DNA of 64,000 bases from Grifola frondosa (lineage: Eukaryota; Basidiomycota; Agaricomycetes; Polyporales; Grifolaceae): positions 651,189 through 715,188 of the forward strand of contig LUGG01000018.1 in NCBI GenBank assembly GCA_001683735.1. The letters run 5' to 3'. The translations under genes were made by a program, and so were the position numbers. The notes under the pieces were generated by a model. The model saw only the letters and a program-made list of their open reading frames with translations, was not told the DNA's origin and ran no database searches. This document shows positions 34,860-47,536 of this stretch, piece after piece (within the stretch, counting starts at the first letter, position 1; the number at the start of each line of letters is the position of its first letter).

Positions 34860-37800
34860 AAACAATGTCTCGCTATATTCTGAAAGCATTTCCAACACTA
34901 TTTTCCGATGGATCTGGAGACTTCTCATCAACCTCGAATTTGCAAAATTCAACTTGGTGAATACTTCACTCACTTGATGCAATTTCATGACAGCCACTTT
35001 GCACATCATAATTTCTCTTTTTGCATTCAACACCCTTCAGCATCACCGAACACCAGATCAAGCTCATATATTTGTGCGACAGCAGCATGATGCAGCAGGA
35101 TTAACAGCAGCTGAGATCAAGGCAATGCTGGATGAAGGCAACAAGTTTCTGGCCAATCGAATGATTCGATATGGTGCTCAACTCCATGGAACACGTGCAT
35201 ATTGGCTTGCACAATGATCGAAGCTTATAGACATGATCCAAATCAAAGGCTCACCACATGTGTTCTTTACACTCAGCATTGCAGATCTTCAATGGCCCGA
35301 TCTTCATGATCATATGCCCCAGGAGATCCCCATACCTGCAAATGATGACCAATCAGCAAGAAAACAGTGTCAACTGGTGCTGAATAACAACCCACATCTT
35401 GCCACAGCATATCTCGATGAACGGGTCCAGTTGTTTCTCAAGCATTTTCTAGGGCCACTATTAGGAGTCCGAGATTTTTGGTATCGCTACGAGTGGCAGG
35501 ATCATGGCAGCGGACATGTCCATGGATTTTTCTGGCTGAAGGATGCACCTTCAACAGATGAAATCAAGTGAGACCTGAAAGAACAATAAAGCCATTATCT
35601 TGGATGAACAACAGGAGAAAATGAATCATTTTGCAACATACTGGGACAAAATCATCACTGCATGAAATTCAAGGCCTCGTGAAGACAAAAACACACCTTT
35701 ACTTGGCATTCATCCATGTAGCCAGCGGTTTGAAGAGCTTCAAAATACGAAGAATGTGCTTGCTGATCTGATCAATTGGGTAGAACATCATACAAAGTGC
35801 ATGCCTGGGTATTGTCAGGTGAAACACAAGAGACCTGGCATAGGAGAGACATACACAGTGTGTCAGTTTGACTATCCACTTCCATGTCATGATGAAGCTG
35901 GAATGGGAATAGATAGTAAGGGTTGTATAAGATTCGAGCCTCGGTGAAATGACCCTTTGTCGAATGGCCATGACCATGCAATGATTATCGCTTGGAGAGC
36001 CAACATTGACATCAAACCTGTGCTAAGCAAAGAAGCAGTGCTGAGATAAGCTTTACAATGTGTTATGTATTAAACATAAACTCACATACAAATGTTAATA
36101 AGCTATATTGCAAAATATGCCTCAAAAGCTGAATCAAATGCACCGACATTTCTGGCAATGCTGTCCAATATTGTCCAAAACATGCACAGTGATGGTACTG
36201 CTCAATCTGTCTGTCAAAAGCTTCTGAACAAAATGCTGGGAGAGCGCACATATTTCGCACAAGAGACAGCACATCTTCTTCTTGGAATATCACTCGTAAG
36301 AACATCTGCAACTTTTCAAACAATAAATCTGTCAAAGAATGGTGCATTGAGAGCATTGGCAGAGGACGATAATGATGGAGGCGAAACAGAGGATCCTGCT
36401 GATAACCATGTACTCACGGGAGAATCATGGCTTCAAGGTATGTCCGTCACCTCTGCATTGGAACAGAGCTGAACTCAAAATTACATACACATATATATAG
36501 CATAATAATAAGCTCAATGGCCTATCAATCCATGATTTATGTCAGAAATATAGCTGGCATGACAAAACATGGAAAAAAAGGTGACACTACATTGGTTATT
36601 CTCCGAGTCTTTCCACAATTATCTCCCAATCCAGAGGACCCAAATTATGAGCAATACTGTTGCATCAAGGTTCTATTACACCATCCCTTCAGATCAATGA
36701 AAGATCTGACTCAAAATGCCACTGGCGAACAACACACCTGGACCGAAACTTTCACATATTGCACAAGTAATCACGTCCATTCAAACGACAGCCTAAGGAA
36801 ATGAAATATAGAAAACCAGCCAGCATCAGAAGATGACGACAATGATGAAGATATGGACCTGACCTCGCAATTATGGACGAAACAGACTGGCAAATATATG
36901 CTCACCTCATACTGAATGCAGTCCTTCCAGAGTTTGATCTCAATGACCTTGGAAAGCGACCGATAGACCAAGGATGGGACCTTAGTGAAGCGCATCTCCG
37001 ATGGACAGATATTGAAGCCATGACATTCTATATCACTGAGCAGAGATGCACAAGTGGACTGGGAGGCAATGAAGAAAATATTCCTGTCAACATCTCAACA
37101 CTGGAAGCAGAGCAATAAGAGATCTTTGACTGCTATTCGAATGCATATCTCAATATTCTAAATGGACAAACTGTGATCACTACACTGTTCAACATTGATG
37201 GAACTGCTAGTTGTGGCAAGACTTACTTGATTTGAGCAATATGCCAGGAAGTTCAACATCTGGCAACTGAAAATGGAAGACCTGACCCAATCCGTGTTCT
37301 TGCACCTTTGGGTGTGGCTGCATGGAATATCAGTGGAAGAACCATTCAATCTGCTCTCCTGATACCTGCTACAAATGGCACCTTTGTCCCTCTATCTGGT
37401 TCACATCTTGCAACTCATCAGCAGCAGTGGAAGAATGTTGAATTCGTGATTATTGATGAAAAGTCAATGCTCGGTCAGCAATTCCTGGCAAAAGTCGATT
37501 CAAGGTTGTGTCAATTGAAACCTCGGGATACACCACTATGCAGATTCCATGTTGCCTTAATTGGAAATTTTGCTCAGCTTCTGCCAGTTGGTGATCAAGC
37601 ACTGTACTCTTCATCACCCTCAATTGAAGATACTTCAGAAAGTGCACAATGTAGCCAGGATGGAAGTGCACTATATCATTTATTCACACGGAGTTTTCAG
37701 TTGTAGGTGATTTATAGACAGCAAGGTGGTTCTTCAGCACAACAACAATTTTGAGATCTGCTACAGCATGCCAGAAATGGCAGATTAAATGTTGCAGACT

Positions 37801-38605
37801 GGAAGTTACTTCTCACCAGATCTCATGGACAATTATCATCTGCTGAAAGGGATGGTTTTGAGAACACCATCTGTCTATTTACCAAGTCTGAAGCTGTTGA
37901 AGATGCAAACATCAAGAAATTGGTCACGCTAAATCAGCCATGTGCTCATATCATGATGGAGGAGCTGACACTATCAAAGCATCATCTGAAGATGCAGCAG
38001 GGCTGCAGCCAGAGCTAATTTTGGCTCACAGTGCAAAGGTAATGATTACTAGAAATGTCTGGTAAGATAAAGGTGAGGTTCAGTGCACATTCTTAGATTC
38101 TTAATGCACTGACAGGTTCCAAATTTTCAGGACTTGTAAATGGTGCAACAGGCATTATTGAAGATATCATCTGGGTGACAGGCTCTGAAACATCCAACCT
38201 TACAATAACTGTGCTAGTGTCTTGCGAAACATATAGTGGGCCAACACTTTGAAGAACTTAACCAAAAGATGGGTTTCCTCAAGATGTTCCAATTGTGCCT
38301 ATCACACTGCTAAAGACCACATTTGACTTGAAGAATAAGACATTGGCCTGCACACAACTGCCACTGCATCTGGTGTGGGCTGTGACCATTCACAAGTCAC
38401 AAGGTTTAATGCTGAATCATGCATGCATAGGCATGGGGAAGTTGGAATTCTGTTCCCGACTTACATTTGTTGCTCTCTCTCAAGTTAAGTCCCTTCACCA
38501 TTTGATGCTACTGGAAAATCTAGATTATAGCCATGTTCAGAAGCTAGGTGGAAAGACTTTGGAGCAATGTTTACAAGATTTCACCCATAGATATCCAAAC
38601 TCATA
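34860..38605 (+). mobile_element. Helitron relic with Rep and PIF1-type helicase
   Basis: Rep part: SPHVFFTLSIADLQWPDL near 35250, then the HUH nuclease motif HGSGHVHGFFWLKD near 35500, LISYIAKYASKAES near 36095 and AQETAHLLLGISL near 36260. Helicase: Walker A GTASCGKTYLI (about 37200-37232), Walker B FVIIDEKSML near 37445, FAQLLPVGDQALY near 37570, and the C-terminal HLVWAVTIHKSQGL and FCSRLTFVALSQV near 38370-38480. A TGA at 37233-37235 lies directly after Walker A. Several frameshifts. Ends not identified; it lies between MITE copies 4 and 5. Confidence 0.88.
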
Positions 38606-38606
38606 G

Positions 38607-39191
38607 ACTATGGGCAGAGTTCTCTAGCGGTGTACATTACCTTCTGGAACTATATAATACTAGGATAATAATGGAAATATACTTACCTTCATGCAAAAAT
38701 TAAAACGAGATTAAGAGTGACAGATATTACTTAGATTTATAACACTTTCACTGTGTAGCGAGCTACTCGGCCCTGACAATCCATATTAATGAATATGTCT
38801 GAATCAATTACTTCTTGTCAACTGATTTTCATGATGCAGATTGACATCTTCTCTTATGTGAACCCATCAGAGGAGGAGTACTAAAACCCAATGATTAATG
38901 AAAATATAGACTTAGGAAAAGAAATCCCTCACTCATCTGAAGAAAGATTCTTGTGAAGACGGATCATATTCTTGAGCACAAAATAAACATCTGCCAAGAA
39001 ATTCACCCAAATATCATCTTCTTTGATTGCATCTGTGGAAACCCACCAAAATAAAGACACAACTGTGGCTCATATACTGCTACTTCTGCATTTGTCCAAC
39101 AACACCCACTAAATGATATTGAATGTCATGACCAATCTCAGCTTTGATGGATTGACTCGCTGCCATTTTGAATTGATCACCCACCATCACT
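38607..39191. other. Non-coding after Helitron helicase
   Basis: No gene recognised. Ends with CCATCACT, the left target duplication of MITE copy 5. Confidence 0.5.
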
Positions 39192-39571
39192 TAGTGTTGC
39201 CACGGCTTAGTCACACCTGTTTCAGCTTTTTAGATATTCTGACATGAGTTTTGCAGATAAAGATATAATCTTAATTGAAATCAATAGCTAAGATGTATAT
39301 ATATTTGAATGTAACACCACCATTTGCATAATTATCTTGAATATGTTTCAATTTCAGTTACATTGGTAAAAAAGCTGACTAAAAAGTCAGACTTTGCAAT
39401 CAGCTTTTTGGCCATATCTCCATCAATACAAGGTATCACATTTTGATATTTGGCAAGATTATGAGGCTATATATAGGCTACAAAATGAATTAAGATCACT
39501 GTAATATCTGAAAAACTGCAGAAGTTATGAGTTATATACTATTTAGGCCTAACTTAGCTGCAGCAACACTA
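39192..39571 (+). mobile_element. hAT-like MITE, copy 5
   Basis: TAGTGTTGCCACGGCTTAG to GCAGCAACACTA, 380 bp; target duplication CCATCACT (39184-39191) and TCATCACT (39572-39579). The most complete ends of the family. Confidence 0.93.
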
Positions 39572-39674
39572 TCATCACTGTCACCAGCTAACACCAAACT
39601 CTTCAATATTGATATTGTCCTGACCCCTCAACTGGCAATTGTCTTTGTCACATCCATTCATGTATCTCGGCAGG

Positions 39675-40194
39675 CTATGTCATAGCACTCAGATCCTCCT
39701 GCTAATGATGATAGTCAAACAATATTAACATATTAGTTCGAACCAAATATAGTTGACAGCATAACAACTTACCTTACAGTCATTGCTCATATTCTCATAT
39801 TCCACCACTAGGTTGCAAACTTTGAGCCAAAGCACCTTGATGGCCAAAGTTACATCTGCATATTTCCGCAATATGGCATGTTGAATGACATCCACTTCTG
39901 CATCTTCTATGACACCCTTCACAACAGCCTCAACCTATAAATGACAGAAAAGATGAAAATAAAATAAATAAAAATAAAAATAAAAATAAACATAAAAAAG
40001 GACATACTTCCAACTCATCCTTACTCTTTGCATCATTATCTGACTGCAAAGATTTCACAACCTGATTTATGCCTTCATTAGGACCATATGCATTTACAAC
40101 CACGTCCAATGTACTAGCCACAGCTTTATTACTCTTCAAGCCATTCTCTGACTCAGAAGATTTAATGACTTGCTCCACACCATTGTCCATCAGA

Positions 40195-40236
<42 letters not shown>

Positions 40237-40701
40237 CATCTGATGTATTAGCCATGGTATTCACATCTTCTATCTCACCAACAAGATGCATACAAATAAC
40301 ATCTTCGATCAAAATGTTGTTGAAATTGATGTCTATGAAAAAAAGTCAAATAAATAAGACATACTCAGGAATGTAAATTATAATCAAAAACAGAAAATAC
40401 TAATCTTATTGGGCACAGTGTCAGGAAAAGGCCCAAAGTTATTCCCACAATTATCATCATTCAATGCTATCTGCATTTGCAAGATATACACAAAATGTTA
40501 ATCAAATATACAGAAATTTATAAATCAATAAAAAAAAATTTATGCACTGCTAAATTTGATAGACAAGCTCCTTGATTATGCATATTCAGATGTGAATGCA
40601 ATGTGAGCTGACTCCACAAAATTGTTATTCTCATGCTTGATAGTTGACTCTATATGCCTGATGGTAAGGTTGAGCATATTCAGAATGTTATCAGGACTCA
40701 T
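39675..40701 (-). CDS. Spliced gene of unknown function, possibly decayed
   Basis: Not recognised. On the minus strand, from the ATG at 40701, coherent exon-like blocks can be read: MSPDNILNMLNLTIRHIEST, then after AAATGCAG the block IALNDDNCGNNFGPF, then INFNNILIEDVICMHLVGE, then VEQVIKSSESENGLKSNK, then (acceptor TTTATAG near 39938) VEAVVKGVIEDAEVDVIQHA, then QEDLSAMT and a TAG at 39677-39675. Donors GTATGT and GTAAGT fit. A 16-unit TA microsatellite (40199-40230) sits inside what should be coding sequence and one block ends in TAA (near 40575), so the copy may be broken. Acidic and helical. It could be a transposon-associated accessory gene. Confidence 0.4.
40199..40230. repeat. (TA)16 microsatellite
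   Basis: Uninterrupted TA run within the unknown gene at 39675-40701. The short flanks GATGATGTTTTA and TGCATCTGATGG sit on either side of it. Confidence 0.95.
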
Positions 40702-41588
40702 GATGGTAATGATAGCAAAGGATGAAAAGAAAACAGTTTGATCATAAACATCTCTCACCTTATAAACTACATTTCAACTGGTTAATGTCAGTTATTAACT
40801 CACCTCTCATAACACCTCCCATGTTAATAACTGTCAGAAACTACACAGGGAGTTACTGTCCCATTTCAATCAATTTGACAGGCCTTGTGACCCGTGATAT
40901 CGCCGAAATGGTTGACCGATTCGACAAGTTGGTCCATGCCATGTGACCAGCGCAAATTTTTCGACAAATTTCATAAAAATACAACTACAATTCAGGAATT
41001 AGCTCCGCAGGAGCCATGGAAAAAATTAGCGCTTTTTGAGATGAAAATTCGATCCGACACCAGCAATGTGACTCGTGACCAACACCGAAAATTCGACCAA
41101 ATCAGGGTGTTGTGACCCGTGCGTTGATGGAAATGGAACAGTACTTATTCGTCCGGTTGGACGGTCCAGTCACGGGGACCGTAAATCGATTTACGGTCCC
41201 AAGTTCCCATGCCCACCAAAATGGATCGATGCCGCCGTGCCGTGAGAGCCACCGTGCAGAAAAGACGCCTGGCGTGCCGGCCGTTGGACTGCAAATCCGA
41301 GGACTGTATAAATGCGTCGACTCGCAGCGGCTGCGGCCATCTTTTGGCGCGGCATCACGCCAAAATATGCATGCCCCGCAGCTAGCTTCGGGTCGAGAAA
41401 TCTGCAGTCTCAACGCGCCAATTTGCAGTCCCAGCGCGCTCCGTAAATTCACCCGGCATCCTGCTCCCTCTGCGCTCGGCCTCGACTTTCTTGCCTTCTG
41501 TTGCACTCAATTGCATCGAAATTTGTGTAAGATAGACAGTGTATATTTTACATATTTTCGGGACAAGAAAACATTTTTATTGTGACTA
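40702..41588. other. Boundary between repeat-rich and CpG-rich DNA
   Basis: From about 41050 the sequence turns GC- and CpG-rich. ACTGTATAAATGCG at 41302-41315 is a TATA-like element. The near-palindrome GGTCCAGTCACGGGGACCGTAAATCGATTTACGGTCC lies at 41163-41199, with TAAATCGATTTA perfect. No gene recognised. Confidence 0.5.
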
Positions 41589-42830
41589 GTGATGCTTGCT
41601 CTGATAAGTATGTTTTGGTTATGTCGGATTCTCCCTTGGAATCGCGCACGCACAGCTTACATAATCACGCTGGGGGACCGTCAATCTGAGCCCTTCTTCC
41701 CGAACAGTAGCTCAAGTCCACTTCATGTTAATGGCGTATACAACTTCTCTATCGCCTCGCTGCCCTCCCCTCTGACATTCACCTCCCGGATATCAGCACG
41801 CTATACGTCTCTGTCGCTGTGTGCTCCACAGGGCAGTATCCGCGATTCCTTGTGACGAACGACACCTCTATATCCAGCCAGGGCCGGGAGACCTAAACGA
41901 CTCGAGTGTGTTTGAGATCTCTCTGGGTGCGGAGGGCGCCGGGACTTGGAACGGGGCCTGCTACGCATGGCAGCGTCCTTGTGATCTACAACAGCCTGGC
42001 GGGGGCATCGTTCCGAGTGGGTATTTCCGATGTCGGTGAGTACTTGTTCTGCAGCAGGACTAAGGAAGGCCACTGAATGTCTTTCAGAGGATATTTACAA
42101 TACCACAGATACATATCCCCTCCTTGGAGACACCGCATCTAATCAAGCACTAGGCTGTTCTTCCCTCCCTTCTCTCCAATCACATATGTGCCCCCGACTT
42201 ACCCCAAACTACACGCTCCTGCCCGCAAATCTCACCTTTCCGTCTGCCCCTTCTTCACCCTCAAATTATAGCATGTACATCGCAAGTACATGGTGCAGAC
42301 GTCCTCTTCCTTGCTGTCAGCCATGCACCGCACCGCCTGCGCAATGCGCAATTCACGTGCGGCAGGCGCCACACTGGTCAGTGCATCGTCGAGCCAGGGC
42401 CTGTGGCTGCGCGACGACGACTGCCGGCGGTGGCAATGGCACGTCGGAGGGCTCACTCCACTCACAAACTATACGGCATTCGCCGTGCAGGACCAGATGA
42501 AGGTGAGCCGGCCGATAAACTTCGTCACAAAATCCGGTACGTCTCATCTTCCTGATCGCGCCTCGCCGACCAGCTGACGCCTTACCCCAGCGGCCTTCGT
42601 ATGCCCTATCATGACTCGCCCCCATTTTGCCCATCGACTGGCTACGTGGTACCCATTCCTGTGCCGCCTGACCCAGCTATGGGGCACACCGCGCAAACGA
42701 TCCGTGCAGATACGAGTGCGACTATGCTCGCGAACTTCACCACCATGCTCACCATGCTCGCATGCGGGCGTGACAAGTACAGCGTGCTCGTGTCTTGCCC
42801 GCCTTCTCCATCTATGATGCTACATGCAGA
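41589..42830 (+). pseudogene. MID1-like stretch-activated calcium channel subunit, broken
   Basis: MID1 is an extracellular-facing regulatory subunit for Ca2+ influx. Recognisable pieces in order: VYNFSIASLPSPLTFTSR, YPRFLVTNDTSISS, SSVFEISLGAEGAGTWNG, VLVIYNSLAGASFRVGISD, NYTLLPANLTFPSAPSS, LTPLTNYTAFAVQDQMKVS and ANFTTMLTMLACGRDKYSV. They lie in three different frames: shifts are needed near 41833, 41895, 41970 and 42290. Intron-like gaps (GTGAGT near 42035, GTACGT near 42538) keep GT..AG ends. The cysteine-rich C-terminal half is absent; after VLVSC unrelated sequence follows. This is a truncated pseudogene, or a gene carrying several sequencing indels. Confidence 0.75.
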
Positions 42831-43600
42831 ATCGGTTTGGACGCCATTTACCATCAGGCCGAATTGCTCCAGCTGGAGCGCGGCGATGGTCACTATCGCG
42901 CTAGAACTCTTGAGCATCCCCCGGAGGGAGTCTCGTCTGTCCCCGGAGCTCACGTCTCCTCTTCCCCGCCTCTCCTCGCACCCCTCCAGCCACTGTCCCA
43001 TCCCTCCCCACAGCCCGCTGATGGTAGAGATAATGGGCAGATGTTGGAGGTGCGGACCTCGCGCTCTTCCCCATGCCTGCGCACCGGGTCCCAGCCTGCG
43101 CTGTATGTCCATAGCGGACTCAGGGAGATCCACGATGACGGTGCCGGGCTCTGTGGCTGGGGATGCGCTGGTGTCGGACTGGGTCTGGATCCAGATGAAG
43201 AGATCAGCCTGTACGCCCTCGTTGACCCGCCACCGGGCAAGAAGCCCAACTACCGGTGCACGCTACTAATCCACGCCCACCGTGCTCGCCCAGATGCTCC
43301 GCGCGATGCTGCCTGCAGTGGCGCTCCCGGACGTGTTGGACGCTACCGCGGTTGTGGATAAGCTGAGCATGTCCTTGCCGAGCGTCCCTCCTCTTCCCCA
43401 AGCAGATGAGTCGCCGCATCCTCGATGCAAACAGCCTCGGCGCTACCCACGCGGGCGCAGACCCCGCTCGCAAGAATGCGCACGCCGCCCTCCCCCTCGC
43501 CCTCCGCGCAGTCCCGCGTTCATCCGGCTGCCGAGGCGGCGAGGCGATCCACGCAGTCTCCAGTAGATTAAAAAATGTCTTTGCTCCAGTATAATGGTAG
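42831..43600. other. GC-rich gene-like debris, identity unknown
   Basis: Codon-like, CpG-rich sequence with coherent plus-strand stretches (FSIYDATCRIGLDAIYHQAE near 42800, TVLAQMLRAMLPAVALPDVL near 43280) that do not belong to MID1. Probably pieces of other genes. I cannot name them. Confidence 0.35.
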
Positions 43601-45225
43601 TCTGCGGTCGTCGTATACAACACCTGTCTAGTAAATGACCTGGTGGAGATGTTCATATACAGCGAAAGTTAAATATAATGTAATACAGTAATGCTACGGC
43701 ATGCGTGCTCTTAAACTCGCCGACATGCCGCACACCGGACTCCACCAGTCGCAGGTAAGCGCCGGCAAGCCGCAAGGTCATCACCGACCGCCAGAATAGG
43801 GTATACTGTAAGCGCTTGCGTGGGCGACTTTTGCTGATGATAAAAAATGTTTTTTTTTTTGACAATTCTCTGCACTAATTCATTACGAAAACTGCTACGG
43901 ACTCTTGAAAAAATTTCACGTATACTCATAGTCATAGAAAACGGGTTGGGAGGAAAGATTCATTGAATAATGCAGGAGAATGTGAACATATAAATGAGTG
44001 ATCACGTGTAAATGAACCTTGAGGCCAGTCTAATCGAAGGCGCGAGTCTTCAAAGCTTCCCGCCAACCGTCGCGCCGCAGTCTCAATTGACCTGTGCGCC
44101 GCTGTCTGCCGTAAGCGCCCGCAACGCAAGCCCCGCCCCCTTCGCAGTGTCCCCGCCAATTTTTGGTGCTGCGGGAGCTCCGCAGTCCCGGGGAGGTGTG
44201 CTGCAGCCTTTCCGCCTACCTTGAGGCCCACCCGCCATTGCCGGCCCACCGCATCCAAGCCTAACTCCCCAATTCTGCCTTCACCCTTTCTTCGATTCCT
44301 TGCTTGCAATTCCTCAGTTCATTTTGTCATTCTACTCCCAAAAGTGTTTACTACTTTCTTTAAAGCCAATCCGCTATGAGCGTCTGAGTTCAAAGCGGAC
44401 CATGAGCCGAGGCTAAGGGGAGTCGCAACCAATCCGGGACATGTGGAGGCGAGTGGAGTTGAAGCCCAAAAACGCCGCCGCCGCCATCACTGATGCCACG
44501 GCAACCCCGCCAACTTCTTGAACATCATGTCGGTTCTTTTAGCGATTGGACAAGCGCGTCGGCTCATCTACTTGGCTGACGGCCGCCACGTGAAGCATGC
44601 CTGGAGAGCCCGCGGTGGCTAGTGAAGCGCATTCCGGCACAGAGGATCGATCATCTCCATCCATCCTGCCAAAGGATCAGGCCCTTCCGCCGCGTCCTCG
44701 CCGCCGGTCATCGCGGCGAAGCGGTTCGAGAGGTCGGCGAGGACAACCCCGCTGCCGACTCCCCGCTCACCGTCGCGGGGTCCCTAGAGGCAGTTATTTC
44801 AGCCGGACCTCCACGCGGGAAGCGGGTCCATCCACCGGACCAAGATGTGGCTGATTTCACGAAACGCTCGACGGTTTGGCTGTGGCCGAGGCAGATGGAA
44901 GAGAGAATATTTGCAATGACTTTCCTAGTGGACCTTGTAACACCGTCCCCATGTAAATCGAAGTCTTCATCGTATCTAATGACTCCGCTGGTCTTCGTCT
45001 CACCCTACCGGTCACGGCGGCGAGGTCCTCTCGACCCCAATCCCCTACCGTTAGACGTTCTCATTTTCATCCGCTCCATATGTTTTTCAATTTTTCAATT
45101 CCTTACGCTTGTAGACTCCTCCACTCAGTTTACAATAGAAGTCGCGATAATCGCTTAGACGGTCGCAACATCATACAAAGCAAGAAAGCTGAGGCAAGTA
45201 CGCGAAGGACAACCAGGGCATTACT
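43601..45225. other. 1.6 kb without recognised gene
   Basis: Mixed AT-rich (43600-44000) and GC-rich (44000-44900) sequence. Long overlapping frames on both strands look like GC-rich shadows; none has a motif I know. Confidence 0.4.
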
Positions 45226-47315
45226 CTACTGGTCCCTCTTCCTCTCCTTCCCCTTCCCCTGTCCTTTTCCCTTCTTATCCATCGGCTCCTGCTCTTCAGG
45301 TTTCTCATCTCTGGTCCCAACCCCGCGCTCCAGACGAAGGCCCCCATGGGTGTGGTGCAAAGACGAAACTTGCCCACTATTGCGCTGCGCCTCTGCCTGC
45401 GCACATCCCACCTCGAAGCGTTGCCTCCAGACTTCGCTGCGGAGCTGCATGTTCTCCGCCAGGAGCGAAGTGCTCCAGGTCGGATGAGTAATCAGCTTCG
45501 AGCCGATACGCGTACAACATCCTTCAGGATAACCCCCTGCGCGACCAATGATCAGGTCAAGCTCGGCCTGACGCTCAGCCTGAGCCGAAAGCAAACCCGT
45601 TAGCGTTCCGCGGAGATGCAAACCCATGGAGCGCAAAGACTGCCAGCGCGCCCGATCGACCGGGTCGGGGATGAAGATCGGCGGCTCCAGAGGATCCTGC
45701 GCCGGAGAATCTGAACGCGGCATCGCCGCTTCCTCGCCCGCATTAATAGATGGACCAGCCGTGGGAGGAGGAGAAAGGGCGAACAGCCACCCCATGGCCG
45801 AGGGAGACCGAGGAATAGGCGGAGACGAGTTGAGGCGATCGAAGGCCTCGAGGTTGAAGAGAGGCCCCGGAGTCCGAGATGGTTGGCGCGACGGCGAGCG
45901 TTCGCCTAAGAAGAGCGGCGGACGTGCTCGGGCTCAGCCGCCTCCATCGGCGCGTCTCCTTGTTCCCGCTCGATTGGCCCAGTTGGAGTTTTTGGCGGCG
46001 TCGCCGTTTGCTGAGGAGATGGCGGTTGCCCAACTTCCAGAGCGGCTGAAGGAGCGACAGAAGCTGTCAGGCGAGAATGGAGCGGTGGGATCCTAATGAA
46101 GACCTTCGGCTTGACCATCTCCGCACCTGACCCCGCCAACGTGCGCTTTTGTTTTCGCCGCGAAGTGCTTGCTGCAACCTCAAGAACGGCCTTCTTGGAT
46201 CGAGTTTGGCGTCTGTCCTCCCCCGCCTCCTACTTTCCACCTGTCAGCATGACTTCGCTCCTGAAGCCAAAAAATGCTCGCCTGCAGAAAAATCGCGCCG
46301 TTGATTGTCCCATAGGCAAGGTTGGTGTGATCCCGCGCACGGCGAGCAGACCCGTGATGATGGCGACGCGGCGCAGATAAGAGCGTTTCCCCTCTTCTTG
46401 CACACATCGCACTAGAGGGCGAAAACAGTCAGCAAAAGAAAGGCGGAACTTTGCAAAAAATAGAAGCACTTACCGCACCTGTCACGTCGTGAAGCAGAAC
46501 TGGCTTCCCATATAACGTCCCGATCTCCCCCTTGCTCGTATACGCGCGTTCGGGTTTCTGGAGGTATATGTACTCCGGGCCCAGCAGTTTGCCAGCCCCC
46601 GCACCGTTGCGGAACCAATTGGGAATGGTTCCGCCGCTCCATCCGAAGGCATCTGCGTTTGGAATGCGGGTCCTGGGTCGAAGAACCCGACTCCAGTTCG
46701 TCCAACTCGGTTTCCCTTTCCTCTTCCACTTCTTGTTCCCTTTTCTGCCCAATGCTCACCTCCGACTTGTTGTCGACGTCATCTCCGTCCCCAGCGATCG
46801 TGCGCCTCATCCGACTTCGGGATGGCTCCGCGACCTCCCCAGGCGCCGCGATGGGGTGGCGAGTCGGAGACCTCGGCGCGTGGATCGGTGATCAAGGTTT
46901 CGGCATCCAGGTTGCGCAAAGCCGCCTGCGCGGCCACCTGCTGTTCCCCTGGTGCCCGCAGATCCCCCAATGACTCGACGATGCCCCCTAGCTCGGGAAC
47001 CAACGCCCGGAGCCGCCGAAGGGTTCGAGAATTCAGGCACCCCGACAGGCGCGAGCGGACCAGAGGCCAGCGCAGTAGCCCAACCAGCGTCCGCCACACC
47101 CATTCCACGGGCCTGGCGGTACGCCGCCTGCAGTTCCAAGTCAGCCCTACACATTTTTCGCAAACGGCATCCGGAGACCTACCATTGCGTGAGCATATGC
47201 GAGGGCCGCGTCGGTCAGCATCTGATCACTAGAGCTATGCCCGCAGACACATCAGTGGCCTGGTGCAGTCGGGCTTCCAGAGTAGTCAAGTCCATGGAAG
47301 AAGACATATGGTGCA
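45226..47315 (-). pseudogene. Cysteine-cluster orphan protein of the agaricomycete type, frame-broken
   Basis: Read on the minus strand from an ATG near 47315: MDLTTLEARLHQATDVSAG, then DLELQAAYRQARGMGVADAG, VESLGDLRAPGEQQVAAQA, IPNWFRNGAGAGKLLGPEY, LLHDVTGA, an intron 46473-46412 (GTAAGT..CTCTAG), and then the cluster CDVCKKRG..C..C..C (from 46411). The tail is FNLEAFDRLNSS, MGWLFAL, LEPPIFIPDPVDRARWQSLR and a Lys-rich end. Cysteine spacing resembles the expanded Zn-cluster-like proteins of mushroom genomes. The pieces need frame changes near 47250, 47030 and 46740. Function unknown; possibly nucleic-acid binding. Confidence 0.5.
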
Positions 47316-47536
47316 GAGAAGAGTGCAGAAGGGTTTCGGCGATGGGTAGTCGAAGACTGGGAGCAGCGACTTGCGGAAGACCGCAAGTTTATTTGGCCTT
47401 TTTGCGATCTCACGGGCCTTTCCCACTTTGCCGACGGTCCCTCGCCGCGCATGACGCCGTGTTTCTGGGCGGACTCCAATTGACTCGATGGGATCTCCCA
47501 CGCGATTGTAGAGATTCAGTTGTTATGAATTTACAA

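Noticed and set aside
14559..39571. MITE family as Tc1/mariner-like with TA duplication, or as CACTA ends of the enclosed intervals
   Set aside because: TA is always next to the ends, but 8-mers outside TAGTG..CACTA match for four copies, so TA belongs to the termini. The TAGTG..CACTA polarity is the reverse of true CACTA ends.
40069..40251. Short plus-strand ORF ending in Tyr-Ile repeats
   Set aside because: Produced by the TA microsatellite; the minus strand has the better splice signals and coding texture.
41102..41506. Long overlapping ORFs on both strands before the MID1 relic
   Set aside because: GC-rich region upstream of the gene with a TATA-like element; no domain and no splice-supported continuation.
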